Shown here piece by piece: positions 6,601-8,937 of a DNA stretch of 8,937 nt. Position 1 is the first letter of the stretch. Each line of letters opens with the position of its first letter. The notes under the pieces were generated by a model. That model ran no database searches. It worked only from the letters and a program-made list of their open reading frames with translations, and was not told where the DNA came from. The translations under genes and the position numbers were made by a program. The stretch covers positions 1 through 8,937 of the forward strand of contig CADCIU010000096.1 in assembly GCA_902801585.1 (NCBI GenBank), given 5' to 3'. Origin of the DNA: an uncultured Lachnospiraceae bacterium. GTDB taxonomy: Bacteria > Bacillota_A > Clostridia > Lachnospirales > Lachnospiraceae.

Positions 6601-7432
6601 AACATCTGAGATCGGCCCCCGGGCGTTTCAAAGATGTGACCATCTGGAGAAGATCAGTTTACCGGACTCACTCAAAGTAATCGGAGAGTACGCGTTTTGG
6701 TCGTGTGGTGCTCTTGAGGAGATTGAGTATAGCAAAGATACAATGATCGAGACCGTCGGAGAGAATGCGTTCAACAGATGCGACAGTCTCAAAGAGATCG
6801 AGCTGCCTCCCGTCAAGGTAATCGAACAAAGCGCTTTTTGGGGCTGCGGCTCGCTCCAAACAGTTCATTTGGCTGAGGGAACAAGAGAAATTGGGGATAA
6901 TGTGTTTACGGATGCTGCTGTCAGTGCACCGGTGTTCCCGAAGAGCCTGAAAAAGATTGGAGATTGTGCTTTCGGTACAGTTCTATCCAATGATGGGTTT
7001 TTGCCGGGAAGTGCAGAGGTGATCCGCATACCTGCCGGTCTTACCGAGATTGGATATCATGCATTTGCGCAGATCGGAAACACTCAGTTTGAGGTCGATC
7101 CCGGGAATACGGAATTTTCGGCGGAAGACGGATTTCTAATGGATGCGGACGGAAACTTTTTGATCCTATGCCCGCCCGGCAGGGGCGGAAGAGTCGAAGT
7201 GCCGGAAGGTGTGACCGCTATAAGAGGTGATGCATTCGACCACGCGGTCGGCATTACAGACATCGTGATCCCTGAAAGCGTCATTTTTATTGAAGATCTG
7301 GGCATTGCGGAGCTAAGTAAGGGGGAAAACGGTGAGTACAGGCAGGCGGTTCCGGTGACAATCCACTGTAAGAAGGGGTCTTTTGCCGAGCAGTACGCGA
7401 CACGCAAAGGGATTCCGTATGAGACCGAATGA
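3605..7432 (+). CDS. C-terminal half: rest of C11 domain plus two BspA-type leucine-rich-repeat modules
   Basis: This is the longest ATG-started frame (1275 residues), but the ATG has no spaced ribosome binding site, and homologous sequence in this frame runs upstream to about 3384. It is therefore the distal part of the gene that starts at 2365. The first part completes the C11 peptidase family region (GITLYYPHKN, then YKGVLSVKAYADFL, to about 3960). A middle region of unassigned beta-rich character follows (about 4270-4740). From 4748 come two modules, each opening with a similar block (FAVYSDHAELSHYKG and FDIYSDHAVLYGYSG). Each continues with LRR_5/BspA-type units of about 23 residues of the form IPxGVxxIGxxAFxxCxxLxxI. 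Such repeats serve in adhesion and protein binding on surfaces of host-associated bacteria. No LPXTG or membrane anchor is seen at the C-terminus, consistent with anchoring by the N-terminal lipid. The protein ends in TGA at 7430-7432. Confidence 0.8.
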   Translation: MKEGVEGGEYPALVRDRAETKSFGISRNSAGDVQFYFDLVDIGDLAEHMEAYYPEEAGALKASLADAVVKEYSNIEDAAGITLYYPHKNKGMFEQLNEFYKGVLSVKAYADFLEAGREMWLRSKSRDWNLGTPEDAGDEFTLRLTEEELSEMTGATYTILIKDNLDGGYIPYMENCKIEPDKEGVIHLSKNPKVAVLRSGEDTTIIRAEETRTERRRKDYMTQGMQVASDYFDFMNSKDDRIERITVRFSQNSKNGETVIQCVEQESSSAVFSGGKSTIDIMDWQAVYIRSYSDYLVPSREKGGRIRPYKEWIKPGVYTWSKTAVDRTFQLDLVEIRELGITDEIICQIQVEDMNGEKYASEPVMLVDPNFSIKEISTENGKMEFAVYSDHAELSHYKGVDEKVLVPETVDGVPVTVIRESAFSWHEMFAVNGYDQVKEIELPDTVTEIGPKAFEKCLELEKIHIPDGVKKIGYGAFWDCRSLKELVLPDSVETIGKCAFACCYSLTEFGIPENLRSMGSGVFADCTALKRFTQKAESGGDVKSGKEPVLRDDGAIYTADGTELLAYPPAASGDSFSVAEGTKKIAFRAFSGASLEEVVLPEELEEIGSYAFFGCGRLKAPLFHESITKVCRNAFDIDSFGTKKADWIPEEQEVIYIPASLEYIGEHAFDAFLNVRFEVSEENRHYSDAEGALMNKAGDTVIQIATDPTKTAVIPEGTIEFEESVLSVYDTLDWSLVKKIYLPASMEKFPKEPEEYDNTGDQAIYHCPAGSEAEKFAVRAGLQLTNEMGKKEKTAETATENGTLYFDIYSDHAVLYGYSGEDEEVIIPDEVESKPVTEIGNGEDCICWKDDYYDTGYVCPSLRKIVIPEGVTSVNAKALSQIEYGTEVVLPSSLRRMGQESVSFSAAIPEIPEGLEVLQEKCLEAFENKLYGVRPFVLTPSMRYIDPQAFGYYDVTSFEQSGDNEYYSVKDGVLFNADGTVLVKYPGNREEKEYVIPEGTSEIGPRAFQRCDHLEKISLPDSLKVIGEYAFWSCGALEEIEYSKDTMIETVGENAFNRCDSLKEIELPPVKVIEQSAFWGCGSLQTVHLAEGTREIGDNVFTDAAVSAPVFPKSLKKIGDCAFGTVLSNDGFLPGSAEVIRIPAGLTEIGYHAFAQIGNTQFEVDPGNTEFSAEDGFLMDADGNFLILCPPGRGGRVEVPEGVTAIRGDAFDHAVGITDIVIPESVIFIEDLGIAELSKGENGEYRQAVPVTIHCKKGSFAEQYATRKGIPYETE
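4748..7429 (+). other. Two related LRR modules within the surface protein (4748-5970 and 6002-7429)
   Basis: Both modules share the same order. A YSDHA block with EEV-IP-EV comes first, then several LRR_5 units, then a DG-IYTADGT-LLAYPP or DGVLFNADGTVLVKYPG insertion, then more LRR units. A YHAF or EHAF unit with an EV-E-N-YSDAEG-like insertion follows, and the module ends in a C-(K/A)G-SEAE/SFAEQ-A--KG block (AGSEAEKFAVRAGLQL and KGSFAEQYATRKGIPY). The modules are diverged at the DNA level, so the duplication is old or selection has favoured diversity. Confidence 0.7.
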
Positions 7433-7529
7433 ACTGCGCAATGAGATTTACGGATGACCACCACGGGTGAATGCTCTCAATTTTGTGAAGTATTGTTATA
7501 TTTTATAAACAATTATTGTGAGATTCATG

Positions 7530-7535
7530 TATAAT
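7530..7535 (+). promoter_or_regulatory. Candidate -10 box for the transglutaminase-like lipoprotein gene
   Basis: A perfect TATAAT sits in AT-rich sequence 108 bases before the start codon, without a good -35 match at 17 bases. Another TATAAT at 7621-7626 is a less likely promoter, because its transcript would start within the ribosome binding site. Confidence 0.4.
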
Positions 7536-7632
7536 GTTTTTATGCAGCTGTCTAATTCATATTTGTTTGTAGTTTCCGTCATTATAAGTGAATGTGTATC
7601 GTTGGCAGCAGAAGTGTCAGTATAATTAAGAC

Positions 7633-7638
7633 AGGAGG
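7633..7638 (+). promoter_or_regulatory. Ribosome binding site for the gene at 7644
   Basis: A perfect AGGAGG lies 5 bases before ATG 7644. The spacing is slightly short but the site is strong, and it fixes the start at the Met that opens the lipoprotein signal peptide. Confidence 0.85.
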
Positions 7639-7643
7639 AGATT

Positions 7644-8937
7644 ATGAAGAAGTTAATCGGTATTTTTCTTTCTGCAACGCTGGCAGCATCTATGCTGGCA
7701 GGTTGCGGCGGATCATCGGGATCAGCCACTGACAGCAAGCCTGCGGCAGAAGAAGCGGCAGAGCCCGCTGCAGAAGAGGCTGCAGAGCCGGCAGCTGAAG
7801 AAGCAGCTGAACCCGCAGCGGAAGAGGCTGCAGAGCCGGCAGCAGAACCCGCAGCAGAGGGACAGACAAACACAACGGCACAGGCAGACATGGGTGAGAA
7901 GACCGGTCTGGATCTGAGCTCGATGGGATCGCACCTCGGCGGCCTTGCACCGATCCCCAATTTCAACGGTGCAAAGGAACTCACCAGTGATGAAGTTGAT
8001 GAGATGGACAGAGCGATGCGTGCATACACACCGCCGGCAGACTCACCGCTGATCAATAATGCTAAGAATTTCTATTACTATTCTCAGATGAATGAGGATG
8101 AGCAGTCTATCTATGATGCTATGCTCATGTGCGCTTCGGATCCGACCACATCGGATAACGTAGCGATCGCCAGAGTAACCATGGACCCCAATTCCGAGGA
8201 TTTCATTCCGGAATTCCTTGCTGTCTATTTCGGAATGCAGTACGATCATCCCGAGCTGTTCTGGCTGTATTATGGCCCCTTCGGCGCAGGTGTGGAGTGC
8301 AACATGGATGTAGGCTGGTATACACAGCCCGACTCTGACGGAACATACCAGATCTTCTTCCAGATTCCTGAGCCGTTCGAGGATTTCGAAGAGCGCATGG
8401 AAGAGTTCAACGATGCAGTCGACACATTTATGGCGGACATCGATCTCTCACAGCCGGATGATCAGATCGCACTGCAGATCCACGACAAGCTGATCGACAC
8501 AGTTGATTACAATTTCCAGAGTCTGAGTGAGGACAACGGAGCGCAGACCAACGTCGCCCACACTGCATATGCTGCACTGGTTAAGGATCTTCATGACACA
8601 CCTACCTGCGCAGTCTGTGACGGATATGCTCAGGCTTATGTCTATCTGCTGCAGCAGGCAGGCATTGATGCGACAGTACTTGTCGGTACGGCAGGTGATG
8701 CTGAGAATGAAGAGGACAGAGAAGGTCATGCATGGTCGGCAGTGAAACTCGATGACGAGTGGTATGAAGTTGACTCTACATGGAATGATGCAGGAAATAC
8801 CGAGATCCAGCTCGAGGCGATCAAGGAAACAGATACGCTCACATTCGACGTACTCACAGAAGGACTGACAAACGAGGATTACAGAAATAAGATCGAGCAC
8901 TACCTGTACAACCTGACAACACCGGAGATGACAGAGT
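7644..8937 (+). CDS. Lipoprotein with a transglutaminase-like domain, 3' end beyond the window
   Basis: The frame stays open from ATG 7644 to the window edge (431 complete codons, no stop). The N-terminus MKKLIGIFLSATLAASMLAGC is a lipoprotein signal with lipobox LAGC (Cys21), so the protein should be lipid-anchored outside the membrane. A tether of EPAAEEAA repeats follows (residues 33-72), then a region with no family that I recognise (about 80-280). The transglutaminase-like (papain-fold) core comes next, with CAVCDGYAQAY carrying the likely nucleophile Cys325, GHAW with His362, and WYEVDSTWND with Asp377; all three triad positions are intact. Bacterial members of this fold include proteases, amidases and cross-linking enzymes, so the reaction is not settled by sequence alone. 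It has its own ribosome binding site and a 211-bp upstream gap, so it is probably a separate transcription unit. How much is missing at the C-terminus cannot be told. Confidence 0.9.
   Translation, partial: MKKLIGIFLSATLAASMLAGCGGSSGSATDSKPAAEEAAEPAAEEAAEPAAEEAAEPAAEEAAEPAAEPAAEGQTNTTAQADMGEKTGLDLSSMGSHLGGLAPIPNFNGAKELTSDEVDEMDRAMRAYTPPADSPLINNAKNFYYYSQMNEDEQSIYDAMLMCASDPTTSDNVAIARVTMDPNSEDFIPEFLAVYFGMQYDHPELFWLYYGPFGAGVECNMDVGWYTQPDSDGTYQIFFQIPEPFEDFEERMEEFNDAVDTFMADIDLSQPDDQIALQIHDKLIDTVDYNFQSLSEDNGAQTNVAHTAYAALVKDLHDTPTCAVCDGYAQAYVYLLQQAGIDATVLVGTAGDAENEEDREGHAWSAVKLDDEWYEVDSTWNDAGNTEIQLEAIKETDTLTFDVLTEGLTNEDYRNKIEHYLYNLTTPEMTE
7740..7859 (+). repeat. 24-bp in-frame repeats coding an EPAAEEAA tether
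   Basis: Four 24-bp units (7740-7763, 7764-7787, 7788-7811, 7812-7835) and two 12-bp half units (7836-7847, 7848-7859) encode a Pro/Ala/Glu linker just after the lipidated Cys. The units differ at synonymous third positions (GCG, GCT, GCA), so selection on the peptide seems older than any recent copying. The linker likely spaces the enzyme domain from the membrane across the cell wall. Confidence 0.9.

Larger units (their letters stand above)
2365..7432 (+). pseudogene. Clostripain (C11)-BspA-type LRR surface lipoprotein, one gene split by a 2-nt deletion
   Basis: The reading frame starting at 2365 and the one ending at 7432 belong to one gene. The first frame (position 1 mod 3) carries the signal peptide and the catalytic half of a C11 peptidase. 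The second frame (2 mod 3) resumes the same domain immediately after repeat copy 4 (3367-3397), which is 31 bp instead of 33 bp. Restoring two bases there gives an uninterrupted 1690 codons. Frame 2 is open back to a TAA at 3263-3265 and has no ATG or GTG before 3605, so the distal part has no start of its own in the repeat region. The family normally continues after the GDGWDYSFL motif with a helical stretch and TLS-V-LS-I-D, seen here after the shift (ETIISSFESYY, then TLSCVNLSRIDRV). Either the locus is inactivated or phase-variable in this clone, or the repeat was misassembled. The two halves are described separately below. Confidence 0.85.
7433..7643 (+). other. Intergenic region between the two lipoprotein genes
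   Basis: This stretch of 211 bp is strongly AT-rich from about 7476 and has no credible gene on either strand. I see no convincing terminator for the upstream gene: a GAGA/TCTC pairing around 7442-7480 with a short TTTT is weak. It therefore mainly holds promoter-like sequence. Confidence 0.6.

Noticed and set aside
7496..8056. Minus-strand frame with SAASSAAG repeats
   Set aside because: It is the antisense of the EPAA tether of a lipoprotein with a clear signal peptide, ribosome binding site and catalytic motifs on the plus strand.

Overview
The window looks like a chromosomal segment of a Gram-positive Clostridia-type bacterium, probably of the Lachnospiraceae kind. The evidence is a GlmS of the Firmicutes type (GELKHGTISLIE), strong AGGAGG-type ribosome binding sites, intrinsic terminators, two lipobox signal peptides, and the pairing of a clostripain-family peptidase with BspA-type leucine-rich repeats, which is common in gut Clostridia. 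Genus and species cannot be read from it. All genes that I can support lie on the + strand.

Layout: (1) 2-1522 is the 3' five-sixths of glmS, ending at a strong intrinsic terminator (1552-1591). (2) 1523-2364 is about 840 bp with no credible gene. It holds two separate long fold-back (imperfect inverted-repeat) elements, 1580-1857 and 1964-2240. Between them are a small terminator (1910-1929) and a good sigma-70-type promoter (1952-1980). (3) 2365-7432 is one very large surface-lipoprotein gene of 1690 codons when reconstructed: lipoprotein signal, clostripain-like C11 peptidase, then two related modules of BspA-type leucine-rich repeats. It is split by a 2-nt deletion in the fourth copy of a 33-bp tandem repeat that sits inside the peptidase domain (3268-3455). 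(4) 7433-7643 is an AT-rich intergenic region with a candidate promoter. (5) 7644 to the window end is a second lipoprotein, with an EPAA-rich tether and a transglutaminase-like domain whose Cys-His-Asp triad is intact; it runs off the 3' edge.

How the genes relate: glmS makes glucosamine-6-phosphate for the cell wall and is separated from the rest by terminators and by the fold-back elements. The two lipoproteins are probably anchored outside the membrane: one a Cys peptidase with a long adhesion-type repeat region, the other a papain-fold transglutaminase or protease homologue. They share a theme (lipid-anchored extracellular cysteine enzymes), but each appears to be its own transcription unit. 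No rRNA, tRNA, CRISPR array, transposase or phage gene is visible.

The most unusual points are the intragenic minisatellite with its frame-breaking copy, and the two fold-back elements packed into one intergenic region.
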